The notes: generated by a model not told the origin, from the sequence alone. A stretch of DNA of 64,000 bases from Symbiodinium natans (GCA_905221605.1 CAJNDS010000069.1:1-64000); one strand, 5' to 3'; counted from the stretch's first letter, positions 42,119 through 52,344 are shown. Numbers and translations are program-made.

Positions 42119-42590
42119 CTGCAAAAAAATCACAGCCCCGAGATTCTAAGCCCCAAAACACCCAAAAACACCTAACAACTTCGCCGCAGACAGCCCCTAA
42201 TTACACCAAAACGAACTTCAAGCCATGAGCCCTAAACCCTTAACCCCTAGCCTGAGTGAGACAGGGCAAACGCTGGCCGAGATTTTACACAAGACTTGGA
42301 AGTTGTAAAGGGTTTTTTGAGCTCTTGGGGGTGTCACATAGCAAGACTCGCGTGAGGCTAAAGGACTCTTTCCTTGGATGGCATGCAAGGAAGAGGGCTC
42401 GACTCCTCCTGATCTTCGCAGAAACCGCCATCCGGCCGCACCGCAGAAATTCCTTGCAGCCTGAACCCATCACCCCCCCCAACCCCAGCCCCCCCTCCTC
42501 CCCCTAAACCCTTATAAACACTAAACCCCCCAAACCCACAACCCCACACCTAACCCTAACACTAGACAACAAGACTGAATCCCAAACCGG

Positions 42591-42688
42591 CTACCAGCTC
42601 CAGATGTGCGCTCCCATCAACGACCAGCAGCTGCTCGAACCTCCGAACGAAAAGGAACGAAACTCGCGAGGCCATGAATGCTTTGTAG
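42591..42688 (-). CDS. Exon, unknown product
   Basis: Frame KAFMASRVSFLFVRRF then EQLLVVDGSAHLELVA. Better codon texture than the overlapping plus ORF. Confidence 0.45.
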
Positions 42689-43340
42689 GGAAGCTCAGGG
42701 AGCCTTGGGGAGTAGTGGGGAGTAAAAGGGAACCTTCGGCTGCATACCCGCTTCAACCCCCCTCCCTTAAGAACCCTATACATGCCTTTGGGGGGCGGGC
42801 GTGGGGGGGGAGAATACTACCACTACAAGCGCTGCAGAATTCTCTCGAGTTATACCTCTATGGTTCCTTCCGTTTTTGAGGGGAACACCTCAACACAGAT
42901 CTCAGACCCTAAGAGAGCAAAGCATTCTTGGGAGTGTAGGGCTTAGGGGTCTACCCTAGCCCCTCAACCATAGGTACTAAACCCCACAGGTTCAATCCCT
43001 TCTCTCCCCCCTTTTATTCAACCGTAACCCCAAACCCCAAATACAAAAAAGACTAAGCCTTATCAGCAACACATGAACTAGGATGAACATGTACTAAGCC
43101 ACTTAGCAGATCTCACAGGGTTGCCAAAGTGCGTGCGATTTAGGCCCTGATCTCTAACGCAAATGAACGGTAGTGGGGGGGGGGTCTAGGAAACCCTAAA
43201 CCCTAAACCCTGAACCCTAAGCCCTTGTATTTAGGGAGTTTACCTAAACCCTAAACCCTAAACCCTAAACCCTAAACCCTAAACCCTAAACCCCAAACCC
43301 TAAACCCTAAACCCTAAACCCAACAACCCTGAACCCCTGG

Positions 43341-43443
43341 GTTTAGAGCTCTAGGATTGCAGCGCTCCGCCGAGAAGCCGCCAGCGCTGACCACTGCGCG
43401 GCACCTTCGACCGCACGCCCATGTTCTTTGACTGCCTCAGTCA
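43341..43443 (-). CDS. Exon, helical, unknown product
   Basis: Frame LTEAVKEHGRAVEGAAQ then WSALAASRRSAAILEL; helical and alanine-rich. CCCTAAA left, TTTAGGG right. Confidence 0.5.
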
Positions 43444-43576
43444 GGGGAGGGGGACGGGTTTAGGGTTTAGGGTTTTCGGTTTAGGGTTTAGGGTTTAGGG
43501 TTCTGGGTTTGGGGTTTAGGGTTTAAGGTTTATGGTCTCTAAATCCTACACCCTAAACCCCCAACCCTTAACCCTG

Positions 43577-43683
43577 CAGCCACTGAAAGGCCCGAACGTC
43601 TTCGATGGTGGAGGCATGGATGCGAAGTCGAAGTCCTCCCATGGCCAACACAAGAATCGCTCGAGCTTCTTGCTTGGGTAGGG
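43577..43683 (-). CDS. Exon, unknown product
   Basis: Frame YPSKKLERFLCWPWED then FDFASMPPPSKTFGPF with G/C third positions. A second minus frame (KQEARAILVLAMGGL) and a plus frame ending in TAG are also open, so frame is moderately certain. Confidence 0.4.
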
Positions 43684-44120
43684 GGTCAGGAACCCTAGAC
43701 CCTAAACCCTAAACCCTGAACCCTGAACCCTGAACCCTAAACCCTAAACCCCCAGACCCCACACGGTTAACCCGGAACCCTGAAGCTCAACCTACCCCGA
43801 ACACTGATCTCCTGGTTCTTAGAGTATAGGGAAGGAGGGACTTTAGCCACCTGCTTTCCACCAAGTATGTGCCCTTTGAGGGACTTTAGGGTTTAGGGTT
43901 TAGCACCCAAAACATACGTACACTCACCAATATGTATAAGGAACCCTATATACGCTCACTAACAACAGCAAGAAAATCTGTTTCAGATACACCTGACCCT
44001 CAATTCACGACTCGAAGCTCGAAACCGAAATGCAAGCCTTAACGCCCCACAATAACCCGATGTACCCCAAGTAGCACCCTAAACCCCAGCACCCTAAACC
44101 CTAAGCCCTAACCGTAAACA

Positions 44121-44226
44121 CTAAGCCGCGAAGCCCACAACCTTAAGCTCCTTGTGAACCACCTCATCCCCCGTCTCGTGGTTCACCACCGTGGGCTGCT
44201 TCTGCGCAAAGCTCTCCACCTCTGGG
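44121..44226 (-). CDS. C-terminal exon, unknown product (44 kb gene)
   Basis: Frame PEVESFAQKQPTVVNH then ETGDEVVHKELKVVGFAA and TAG 44121-44123. Clear soluble C-terminus with biased codons (GAG, AAG, GTG). Confidence 0.6.
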
Positions 44227-44387
44227 CTGGAATGGGTTCAGGGTTTATAGGGTCTAGGGCCGTTTTGGTTTTAGGGCTTAGGGTTTAGGGTTCAGAGTTC
44301 AAGGCTGAGGGATTAGGCTCAAGGTTCAGGTCAAATAGTGCTCCTAACTCCAAGCTGACCTGCCAAAAGAGAACCCCAAATCTTCCA

Positions 44388-44461
44388 GCTGCGCAATGGC
44401 GTGCACGTGACAGATGCCGTCTTCGCTGATTCTGGGGCTTCTTCCGCTGGAGATCACGCAG
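44388..44461 (-). CDS. Exon, unknown product
   Basis: Frame CVISSGRSPRISEDGI then CHVHAIAQLEDLG. Immediately upstream (gene direction) of the C-terminal exon at 44.1-44.2 kb. Confidence 0.55.
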
Positions 44462-44514
44462 GTTTCGGCCACAAGTGGGAGGGCTCTTGGGAGAGGGACG
44501 TTAAACTAGAGCTT

Positions 44515-44655
44515 GTTCCAGCAGGTTTAGCATATGACTGTGCTTGACAGCCTGAGGAAGTTTGCCTGAACGTGGGGACGGCACCGCATCGCCAGACCAT
44601 CTGGGCCCACTGCTCGCTGAGTGTGCGCGCGCGTGCGGGCGGCGTTGGACTGCAA
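44515..44655 (-). CDS. Candidate exon, unknown product
   Basis: After TTTGCAG or TTGCAG the frame SNAARTRAHTQRAVG then PDGLAMRCRPHVQ is open to TAA near 44528. An alternative frame encodes a serine-rich 76-codon ORF. Confidence 0.35.
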
Positions 44656-44828
44656 ACTCCTGTTAGAAGGTTCAAGCCATGCACAGATGGAGGATTCAGG
44701 ACCCGAGACCTGGTCTTGCGCAGCAGGGGGGTGCGCCTAACACTGACATGCAGAAACCTGGATCAGAAGAACCTCTGGACTACCCCTCCTACCCTCTATT
44801 GTTCTACTAAGGGCCTGACAACCCTTAC

Positions 44829-44940
44829 AAAGGGTAGTTACATGGACTCTTAGTATGGGCGCCTAAACGGAGACCCCTTATATACCCACATATACCCTAC
44901 AATATCCAAGGGCCCTCACTTCAGAACCCTCCGTAAGGGA
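44829..44940. mobile_element. MITE-like element, family H, copy 1
   Basis: AAAGGGTAGTTACATGGACTC, CTTAGTATGGGC and TCAGAACCCT blocks occur in the same order as in 48009-48142. The right inverted arm is not clear here. Confidence 0.5.
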
Positions 44941-45061
44941 ACCCTAAACCCTAAACCCCAAACCCTAAACCCCAAACCCCAAACCCCAAACCCCAAACCC
45001 TAAACCCTAAACCCTAAACCCGAACCCTACACCCTAAACCCAGGGACCATGTCCCCTTATC

Positions 45062-45123
45062 CTGCACGAGGCCTGCTTCAGAGAGCCGGTGAAGTTCACG
45101 TCGTAGCCTTCCGGGAAAGAAAC
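45062..45123 (-). CDS. Exon with GA donor, unknown product
   Basis: Between CGCCAG and a GA-type donor, CAG|GATAAG. Reads VSFPEGYDVNFTGSL then KQASCR. GA-AG introns are a dinoflagellate peculiarity. CCCTAAA left, TTTCGGGTTTAGGG right. Confidence 0.55.
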
Positions 45124-45423
45124 CTGGCGGGTCCAGTTCGGGTTTCGGGTTTAGGGCTTAGGGTTTAGAATTTAGGCCTCAGGATGTCGGATTTAGGGGT
45201 TTTGGGTTTTGGAAGTTGTCGGGGCGTCGTTAAGTCTTGGTTCTGAGTTAAGCTCGAGGTCGTGCCCAGGGCTTTTGGATTTTTGGAAACCCGAAGCCCT
45301 GAGGTTTGGGGTTTGGGGTTTGGGGGTTATGGTATAATGGGGCTGCACCCCGAAACCCTGAACCCTTCAAGAGACCCCCTAAACCCCAAACCCTAAATCC
45401 TAAGCCCTAAACTCTAAACCCCT

Positions 45424-45485
45424 CTGAGACGTGGAGAGCCCCCGGCATGCCTCCATGCTCAGGGCCGCGATGGGCACATCGACGC
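45424..45485 (-). CDS. Exon, unknown product
   Basis: After TTGCTCAG the frame VDVPIAALSMEACRG then LSTSQR is open. A further tiny exon (GLEEVASDVRE) may lie at 45605-45645 after CTGTAG. Confidence 0.5.
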
Positions 45486-45689
45486 CTGAGCAACCCGAGC
45501 CCCAACCATCACGAACACAGAGCCCGAAACAGGATGTTGCGGCTTAGGGTTTAGGGTTTAGGGTTTAGGGTTTAGGGTTTAGGGTTTAGGGTTAGGGCTT
45601 AGGGTTCCCTGACGTCAGATGCAACCTCCTCAAGGCCTACAGAGTCCATACTTCAGCCCTTTGAACCTTCTGAAAGACAAAGAATCAAA

Positions 45690-45798
45690 CTGCACTAGGA
45701 TGGCCCTTAAACGCCTCTGAAAAATATTCCTGAATATGACCCTCTTAAACCCAATAAGGGAAAATATAAAATGTCCCAAGGGCCTACCTAGTGCAGAA
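45690..45798. mobile_element. MITE-like element, family G, copy 2
   Basis: Ends CTGCACTAGGATGGCCCTTA and AAGGGCCTACCTAGTGCAG form an inverted pair. Centre AAGGGAAAATATAAAATGTC as in copy 1. A diverged third copy may lie at 30145-30270. Confidence 0.8.
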
Positions 45799-45914
45799 TC
45801 GTGTTCGAGTCAGCCAAATGGTCTTGCGGTGAGCATGCCTTCATACTCTAGACCCAGGAGAAACCTAGGAACAAAACGGGTGCTTTGTGGTTTCAAGGGG
45901 ATTATAAGGGAACC

Positions 45915-46095
45915 CCAACCCCCCCCCCAACCCCCCCCCCCCCCCCCCCCCCCCCCCCAAACCCCCCCCCCCCCCCCCCAACCCCCCCCCACCCCCCCCC
46001 ACCCAAAACCCCCCCCCCCCCCCCCCCCAACCCCCCCCCCAACCCCCCCCCCAACCCCCCCCCAAAACCCCCCCCCCCCCCCCCCCCCCCCCCCC
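45915..46095 (+). repeat. Poly-C tract with AA/AAAA interruptions
   Basis: About 180 bp of C-runs (9-30 long) separated by A pairs; reads as (C)n-AA, possibly a collapsed CCCTAAA derivative that lost T. ORFs across it are artefacts. Confidence 0.95.
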
Positions 46096-46139
46096 AAAAA
46101 AACAAAAAACCTAAACCCTAAACCTTAAACCCTAAACCC

Positions 46140-46580
46140 TAAACCCTAAAAAAAGGGAAAATGGGCCCTACTCCCGGTCCTAGTACTAGTACAGCGCTCA
46201 CCTGCCCAATGGCGAAAGGCAACAACAATACTGGCACCAACCTGAAGCACTAGGGTTTAGGGCTTTGGGTTCCCAAATAAGCCCTAACACAGACAAAAAC
46301 ACCTATTCCTCAAACACCGTAAACAAAAACTCCCAAATGCCAAAAACCGAGCGTACCTAATCTCCTACAAACGCCCGCAAGAGCTCCAAAAACGAAGAAC
46401 TTCCCAGAACTAAGAACACAAAAAACAAAAAGCCTTCTGTAATTACTGCAAAATCTTCACGAAGTCTTAGCCCCAAAACCCCAAACCCTAAACCGCAACC
46501 GCGCAACAGAAAAGACTAAACCCTCAACCCCGTAAAGCCCGAAATCCTAAACCGTAACCACAGAAAAGACTAAACCCTCA
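46140..46580. other. A-rich unique stretch, no gene seen
   Basis: Purine-rich, with two copies of AGAAAAGACTAAACCCTCAA (near 46506 and 46561). No coding island recognised. Confidence 0.4.
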
Positions 46581-46581
46581 A

Positions 46582-46724
46582 CCCCGTACTGCCCTAAACC
46601 CTAAACCCTAAACCCTGAACCCTGAACCCTAAACCCTAAACCCTAAACCCTAAACCCTAAACCCTAAACCCTAAACCCTAAACCCTAAACCCTAAACCCT
46701 AAACCCTAAACCCTAAACCCTAAA
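46582..46724 (+). repeat. CCCTAAA array
   Basis: About 20 heptamers with two CCCTGAA variants, ending beside the exon at 46738. Confidence 0.95.
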
Positions 46725-46737
46725 CCCCTGCAAAGCC

Positions 46738-46821
46738 CTACGACTGGATGGCCAGGCTTGGCGGGTTCAGGCGGAGCGTGCCGTTGGCTGCCAGGGGGGT
46801 CATGGAGCTGAGCCAGGCGAC
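46738..46821 (-). CDS. 28-codon C-terminal exon, unknown product
   Basis: After GAGCAG the frame VAWLSSMTPLAANGTL then RLNPPSLAIQS ends at TAG 46738-46740, exactly 28 codons. CCCTAAA left, TTTGAGGG/TTTAGGG right. Confidence 0.55.
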   Translation of the reverse strand, partial: VAWLSSMTPLAANGTLRLNPPSLAIQS

Positions 46822-47041
46822 CTGCTCTGGGGGTTTGAGGGGGCTTTGTTGGGAACTTAGGGTTTAGGGTTTAGGGTTTAGGGTTTTTAGGGGTTAGGGT
46901 TTAGCATTAGGGTTTAGGGTTTAGGGTTTAGGGTTGAGGGTTTAGGGTTGAGGGTTTAGGGTTTAGGGCTTAGGGCTTAGGGTTGAGGGTTGAGGGTTTG
47001 GGGCTTAAGGGTTTGGGGCTTGAGGGGGTTCGGGGTTCCGT

Positions 47042-47114
47042 GTATGCAGGTGCAGGATGTTTCGGCCGCATGCTTGCAGCAGCTGTGCTTCGTACTCAGG
47101 ATGTAGAGCTTAGG
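47042..47114 (-). CDS. Candidate exon, unknown product
   Basis: Frame LHPEYEAQLLQACGR then NILHLHT. The plus strand is open too (VQDVSAACLQQLCF). Strand chosen from neighbours. Confidence 0.35.
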
Positions 47115-47314
47115 TTTCAAAGGCTTAATGTTCAAGGGGGGCGTAGGGTTGAGGATTTTAAGGGTCAGGGTGATTGGCTTGACAACTCAAGGGCGTCGTG
47201 ATGCCGGCGTGACTGCGCTGCCTGCAGTCAGACGTCAGACCGGAAGCGCAAACGCCACCTCCTAAACCCTGATTCCTAAACCCTAAGAGCTGAATCCGAA
47301 ACCTTAACCAAAAA

Positions 47315-47414
47315 CTTGGGACGTTCCCCCTTATACTAACAGTCTTTACAGGGATTATTGCACCCCCTATTAGAATCCCATTAAGGACTCTTAGTATCAG
47401 GGGGAACATCCCAA
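47315..47414. mobile_element. MITE-like element, family A, copy 7
   Basis: CTTGGGACGTTCCCCCTTAT at the left and ATCAGGGGGAACATCCCAAC at the right, with inner TACTAACAGTC / GACTCTTAGTA arms. Confidence 0.75.
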
Positions 47415-47483
47415 CCCTAAACCCTAAAAGCCCCCAAAACCCACATTCCCAAGCAAAAGCCTCCTACCCCGATGCGACGGCCC

Positions 47484-47680
47484 CTAAACCCTAAACCCTA
47501 AACCCTAAACCCTAAACCCTAAACCCTAAACCCTAAACCCTAAACCCTAAACCCTAAACCCTAAACCCTAAACCCTAAACCCGAAACCCTAAACCCTAAA
47601 CCCTAAACCCTAAACCCTAAACCCTAAACCCTAAACCTTAAACCCTAACCCTAGACCCTAAACCCTAAACCCTAAACCCT
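47484..47680 (+). repeat. Long CCCTAAA array
   Basis: About 27 heptamers with a CCCGAAA, a CCTTAAA and a CCCTAACCCTAGA slip. Confidence 0.95.
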
Positions 47681-47691
47681 GTAGGGGCCTC

Positions 47692-47750
47692 CACCGAAGT
47701 CTTGGCCTGTAAGGCGGCTGCTGCCGCATTGCCAACCATCCTCACAGTCG
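47692..47750 (-). CDS. Candidate exon, unknown product
   Basis: Frame YFMTTVRMVGNAAAAA then LQAKTSVEAPT; helical. The plus strand also reads to a stop (ALPTILTVVMK). Strand chosen from neighbours. Confidence 0.35.
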
Positions 47751-48008
47751 TCATGAAATAGGGTGTAGGGTTCAGGGCTTGGGGTTTAGGGTTCGGGGTT
47801 TAGGGTTTAGGGTTTGGGGTTTGGGGTTTGGGGTTTCGGGGTGTGGGGTTTGGAACGGGTGAGTCAAACACTTGTCTCTTGGAGCACCCTAAACCCTAAA
47901 CCCTAAACCCTAAACCCTAAACCCTAAACCCTAATCCACAAAGGACTGTAGGGCAGCTGCGCCCCTGACCCTTGACCCCCTGAACCTCGGAAGTCTTACT
48001 CTGTCTTT

Positions 48009-48142
48009 CTTAGGGTAGTTACATGGTCCCTTAGTATGGGCCCAAAAAATGGTAACATATCCTATACAAATTAAGGGCACATACATCAGAACCCTTAGGG
48101 GAGGTTAGCGGCCATATTCAGGGCCCATGAAACTACCCTAAG
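48009..48142. mobile_element. MITE-like element, family H, copy 2
   Basis: Ends CTTAGGGTAGTTACATGG and CCATGAAACTACCCTAAG are an inverted pair around an AT-rich centre. Confidence 0.7.
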
Positions 48143-48165
48143 AGTCTTATAACGATCCCAAGTTC

Positions 48166-48283
48166 CTAGGATGCGCAGGGGGTGTTCTGAAATCGCCGGA
48201 CAGCTGGCGTTGACCCCTGTCTCCAAAGAAAAGAGTTGTTGACTGCGCGAACGTCGACCCTTTCCGCAAGCCTGCAATGAACC
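48166..48283 (-). CDS. Candidate exon, unknown product
   Basis: After TTCATTGCAG the frame LRKGSTFAQSTTLFFG then DRGQRQLSGDFRTPP is open. Close to MITE family H. Confidence 0.4.
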
Positions 48284-48361
48284 AAAACCCAAAACCCAAA
48301 ACCCTAAACCCTAACACCTAAACCCTAAACCTAAACCCCCAAAACCCCAAAAGCCCTGAAG

Positions 48362-48442
48362 CCAAGCATCAGCGGAACAAGGAGTGATCCGCTTCGGCCC
48401 CGGACCGGCTTGGCGGAGACGCTGTTAACCTTAGTGGGCTTG
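48362..48442 (-). CDS. Exon downstream of a telomeric intron, unknown product
   Basis: After CCAAAG (48448-48443) the frame KPTKVNSVSAKPVRG then RSGSLLVPLMLG. Joined to the exon at 48641-48690 it continues one frame. Its 5' edge is a diverged copy of that exon's 3' edge. Confidence 0.55.
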
Positions 48443-48640
48443 CTTTGGGGGAGGGGTTTAGGGTTTAGGGTTCAGGGTTCAGGGTTTAGGGTCAGGGCGG
48501 TTTAGGGTTTGGGGTTTGGGGTTTGGGGTTTAGGGCTCAGCAGGACTTTAGGGTTTAGGGCTTATGGTTTAGGGTTTCGGGTTTAGGGCTTAGGGTTTAG
48601 GGTCTAGGGTTGCGGGGACGGTGTTGACCGTAGGGCTTAC
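48443..48640 (-). other. 198-bp intron made mostly of telomeric repeats
   Basis: Begins GTAAGC and ends CCAAAG in gene direction. Body is TTTAGGG/TTTGGGG repeats on the plus strand. Both ends lie in the two copies (48411 and 48611 onward, exactly 200 bp apart) of a directly duplicated exon edge. Confidence 0.55.
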
Positions 48641-48690
48641 TTGGGGGAGGCTTTAGGGTTCATGAGCTTGCCCAGCAAATCTGTAATCTT
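48641..48690 (-). CDS. Exon with GTAAGC donor, unknown product
   Basis: TTGCAG acceptor, then KITDLLGKLMNPKASP and donor GTAAGC. Spliced to 48442 it gives ...KASP-NKPTKVNS in frame. Confidence 0.6.
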
Positions 48691-48700
48691 CTGCAACCCA

Positions 48701-49345
48701 CACACACACACACTTTTGTATGAATAAATAAATAAAAAGACACACACACACATATATATATGGTTCAGCGTCGAGCGTCCTGGGCCCCCCCCCCCCCCCC
48801 CCCCATGGTATCCCCCCCCCCCCCCCCATGGTATACTCTACGGTCCCTAAACCCTCAACCCTAAACCCTAAACCCTAAACCCCTAAACCCTAAACCCTAA
48901 ACCCTAAAACCTAAACCCGAACCCTAAACCCTAAACCTTAAGTCTTAAACCTTAAACCCTAAACCCTAAAACCCTGAACCCTAAACCTAAACCCTAACCC
49001 TAAAAGCAACCCCCAACCACACCACAGGGGGGGGGGGATCATCTTAGTACCCCATCCGCGGGGAAAACCCTAAACCCTAAACCCTAAACCCTAAAACCCT
49101 AAACCGTAAACCCTAAACCCTAAACCCTAAAACCCTAAAACCCTAAAACCCTAAACCCTAAACCCTAAACCCTAAACCCTAAAACCCTAAAACCAACCCC
49201 CAACCACACCACAGGGGGGGGGGGGGGTACCATTGGGGGGGGGGGGGGGGGGGGGGGTAGGGGGGAGGGGGGGGGGGCCCGCCGGGGCTGAATCATATAT
49301 ATATATATACAGATATATATTATATATATATATATATGCGGCAAC
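48701..49345. repeat. Microsatellites, G/C runs and CCCTAAA arrays
   Basis: CA repeats (48701-48750), C-runs with ATGGTAT (48787-48826), CCCTAAA with CCCTAAAA variants (48845-49190), a duplicated CCAACCCCCAACCACACCAC + G-run (near 49008 and 49195), G-runs (49214-49277) and AT repeat (49290-49340). No gene. Confidence 0.85.
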
Positions 49346-49827
49346 AAAACCCCCGGAAAAAAAGGAACGATGATGCCACTGGGGATCCTAGGGCTTTTGT
49401 GAATAGGGGCTCAGCTCCTACTCATTAGCAGGGCTTTGAGGGTTTCTTGCAGGTAAGTTTGAAGCACGTACATAGGGTCAGGGTTGAGCTTTTAGCATTT
49501 AAGAGAGTTTAGGGATAGGGTGTGTACGGATACAGGGAAACTCGAGACCCTAGCTGTGAACCCAAAGCTACTGAACAAAAATGGTGACAGTGCACCATGA
49601 GCACTGAGCCCCCCCCCCCCCCCCGGCCGCAGCAGGTCAGCTAAGGAACTCGGGTTGTCCAAATCATGGCCTCTTGGGGGACTCCTGCGCGAGCTGCGAC
49701 TCGAAAGCAAGGAAGGCAGACAAGCGACAAAAAAGCACAAATAAATATCCAGTGCCAGACTTGTATGCTGCAGAGATAGACTTAAGAAGTCTGGCAGGTA
49801 CTGCTCTTGCCGGATGGAAAACATGCA

Positions 49828-49935
49828 TTAAGAGAACATGATAGGCATCAGCTGCAAAGGTCCTCGTATCTCCATGTACTGCCTCTGGGTGTTCTGGAGC
49901 GTCAGAAGCATGCTGTGCATGATCTGGTTGTCGAC
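49828..49935 (-). CDS. 36-codon C-terminal exon, unknown product
   Basis: After GCTCAG (49941-49936) the frame VDNQIMHSMLLTLQNT then QRQYMEIRGPLQLMP and IMFS ends at TAA 49828-49830. Strongly protein-like. Upstream frame LFELLTPRHDNTCCF (to 50073) may be the previous exon or intron. Confidence 0.6.
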   Translation of the reverse strand, partial: VDNQIMHSMLLTLQNTQRQYMEIRGPLQLMPIMFS

Positions 49936-50229
49936 CTGAGCAGCGAGCCTTCTGAAACAACAAGTATTATCATGTCGGGGCGTTAATAGTTCGAATAGGG
50001 TCTTGAGAACCATTGTAGCATGTTTATTGTAGGGACCGAAGGGAATCACTGTTCCGACCCCCAGAAAGGCCAAGGGCCAACGACGGGGGTCCGTACTAGT
50101 TTAATTACCTGTGAGCTTTAAGGCGTTAACTTAATCCCTGTTCCCCTAGGAAGAAAAAAGGATCCTTTTTGTTCATATATAAGAAAGCCCATAACCCAAA
50201 AAGGTAAAAAGGATCCCTGACACTGATCG

Positions 50230-51090
50230 AATTAAGGGGTTTAGGACTCAGGCTTCGGGTGTAGGGGTTCAGGGTTCATAGAATTTTTGAGCTGAGGCTG
50301 CAGGGTTGTGGGGTTCCGAGTTCGGGGATACACCGTGGTACAACGCGGCGAGAAGCACTGAGGAGAATGGGCGCGAGGTGTTCGCCGTCTAAGCCCTAAA
50401 CCCTAAACCCTAAACCCTAAACCCTAAACCCTAAACCCTAAACCCTAAACCCTAAACCCTAAACCCTAAAACCGCAACCCTTGAACCCTAAAGATGACCT
50501 GAGGAAAGTCTAGGCCTAGGCTTTCAACTAGGGTCCGGGCTCTAGGAGTTAAGGGTTGAAGGGTTTAGGGGTTGGAGTTTAGGGGTTGAAGGATTTAGGG
50601 GTTGGAGTTTGGGGGCTTTGGGGCTTTAGGGTTACATGGTTTCGGGGGTTTCGGGTTTTAGGGTTTCAGGGTTTCAGGGTTTAGGGTTTCAGGGTTTTAG
50701 GGTGAAGGGCTTTAGGGCTTCGAGGGCTTTAGGGATTTAGGGCTGTAAGGATTTGAGGTTTTACGGGTTTTTTCCGGGTTCAAGCTGCAAACTTCTCACA
50801 GACTTGCCCAGAATCTATACACCTAAACACGCCATGACGACATACCAGGGCCTGCCCGTTTCAACCTCTTGATAAGAAACATTGCTGAAATCTGATGTAC
50901 GCAAAATTCCTCAATTCAAGTGTTCGTGAAGACCCAAGGTACGACTCGTCCTAAACCCTAAACCCTAAACCCTAAACCCTAAACCTTGAGCCCTAAACCC
51001 TAAAGCCTAAGCTCTAAACCATATTCCTTAAACCCTAAACCGTAAATCATAAATCCTAAGCCCTGAACCCTCAACGGCCCTAAACCCTAA
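50230..51090. other. Mostly repeats; one possible short exon
   Basis: TTTAGGG and CCCTAAA tracts dominate. At 50331-50393 the plus strand reads DTPWYNAARSTEENG then REVFAV and TAA; the minus strand reads LDGEHLAPILLSASR. Neither is secure. Confidence 0.4.
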
Positions 51091-51100
51091 ACCCTACACC

Positions 51101-51176
51101 CAGTGGCCACCAGGGTCTTGTAGAGAACCGCGTCCGCCAGGGCCTCCAGGGTGGGGAGCTCCTGGTGGTGGATCAC
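51101..51176 (-). CDS. Exon, helical, unknown product
   Basis: After CATCAG the frame VIHHQELPTLEALAD then AVLYKTLVATG, codons strongly G/C-ending. CCCTAAA left, TTTAGGG array right. Confidence 0.6.
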
Positions 51177-51521
51177 CTGATGGGATCTCGGGGGTTAGGG
51201 TTTAGGGTTTAGGGTTTAGGGTTTAGGGTTTAGGGTTTAGGGTTTAGGGTTTAGGGTTTAGGGTTTAGGGCTTAGGGCTTTAGGGTTTGGAGTCGAGTTT
51301 GGCGCTTCAGGTTTTCATTGTGGGTTTTTTGGCCCTTGTTTGGCTGTCAAGGATTCAGGGTATAGGGTGTAGGAGTTTAGGAGAACCCTAAACCCTAAAC
51401 CCTGAACCATAAACCCTAAACCCTAAATCCTCACCCTCGAACACCAAGCCCCAAATCCCAAACGCTAAACCCCAAACCCTAAACCCCAAACCCTAAACCC
51501 CGAACCCTACACCCTCAACCC

Positions 51522-51607
51522 AGAAGGTCCCGTGACCAGCCCGACTCCGACGCTGCCATGTGGCGGAGAGCAGGACTTCGTGGATCGGCGCAAGGAACCT
51601 CAATGAT
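51522..51607 (-). CDS. Exon, unknown product
   Basis: Frame SLRFLAPIHEVLLSA then TWQRRSRAGHGTFW; followed upstream by AT-rich microsatellites. Confidence 0.45.
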
Positions 51608-51813
51608 TCTACGCACACACACATGTGTGTATATAGAAGTAAATGTAAATGAGATATGTATAAAAAATATATATTTTTTGAAAAAAAAACTGTATACATA
51701 TATCTTGTAAAAACGTACATACCTGTGTATATATATATATATATATACGTTTGTAGATATACATGGCGTGTGTATGTGGTGTATACATACATGTATTACC
51801 CATCAGATACAGA

Positions 51814-51814
<1 letters not shown>

Positions 51815-51854
<40 letters not shown>

Positions 51855-51872
51855 TGTGTGTGTGTGTGTTAA
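51815..51872 (+). repeat. GA then GT microsatellite
   Basis: (GA)n followed directly by (GT)n. Confidence 0.95.
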
Positions 51873-51883
51873 GGCAACATCAG

Positions 51884-51961
51884 ATCACCAGCAGAACCTC
51901 GCCCCCTAGTTTGGCCAGAAGCCTGACAAGCAGATTACAGCACAAGACGGCGTGCAGTCCC
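51884..51961 (-). CDS. Candidate C-terminal exon, hydrophobic
   Basis: Frame LHAVLCCNLLVRLLAK then LGGEVLLVI ending TGA near 51884. A CTTGTCAG inside could act as acceptor. Confidence 0.4.
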
Positions 51962-52059
51962 TAAACCCTAATCCCTCAACCCTATACCCTGAACCCTAAA
52001 CCCTACACCCTCAACCCTATACCCTGAACCCTAAACCCTCCCCCCCTCCCCCTTTCCCA

Positions 52060-52155
52060 ACCCACGGCTCTCTGGTCGAGCTGCTTATAGGCCAAGACGA
52101 TGGGCCGGCCAGCTTTGCTCGACAAGTGCGTAGGCACCTCTCGAGACTCGAGACT
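52060..52155 (-). CDS. Exon, unknown product
   Basis: Frame ESREVPTHLSSKAGR then PIVLAYKQLDQRAVG. Soluble, well-formed. GAGACTCGA repeats and TTTAGGG on the right. Confidence 0.5.
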
Positions 52156-52344
52156 CGAGACTCACGGTTTAGACTAGGGTTTAGGGTTTAGGATTTAGGG
52201 TTTTGGGTTTAGATTAGAGCTCAGGATTTAGGATTCTAGGGTTTTGGGTTTGGGGTATGCACCCCAATCCCCTTAAAGCCCAAACCCTATACCCCGCATT
52301 TCAAGGTCCCAGTTGCCACCCGGAAAGGGGGCGGGGGGTTTATG

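Noticed and set aside
44600-44760. Possible tRNA-like stretch (GGTTCAAGCC) near 44.67 kb
   Set aside because: No acceptor, D or anticodon arm could be paired around it.
45810-46128. Proline- or glycine-rich ORFs
   Set aside because: They arise from the poly-C tract in every frame.
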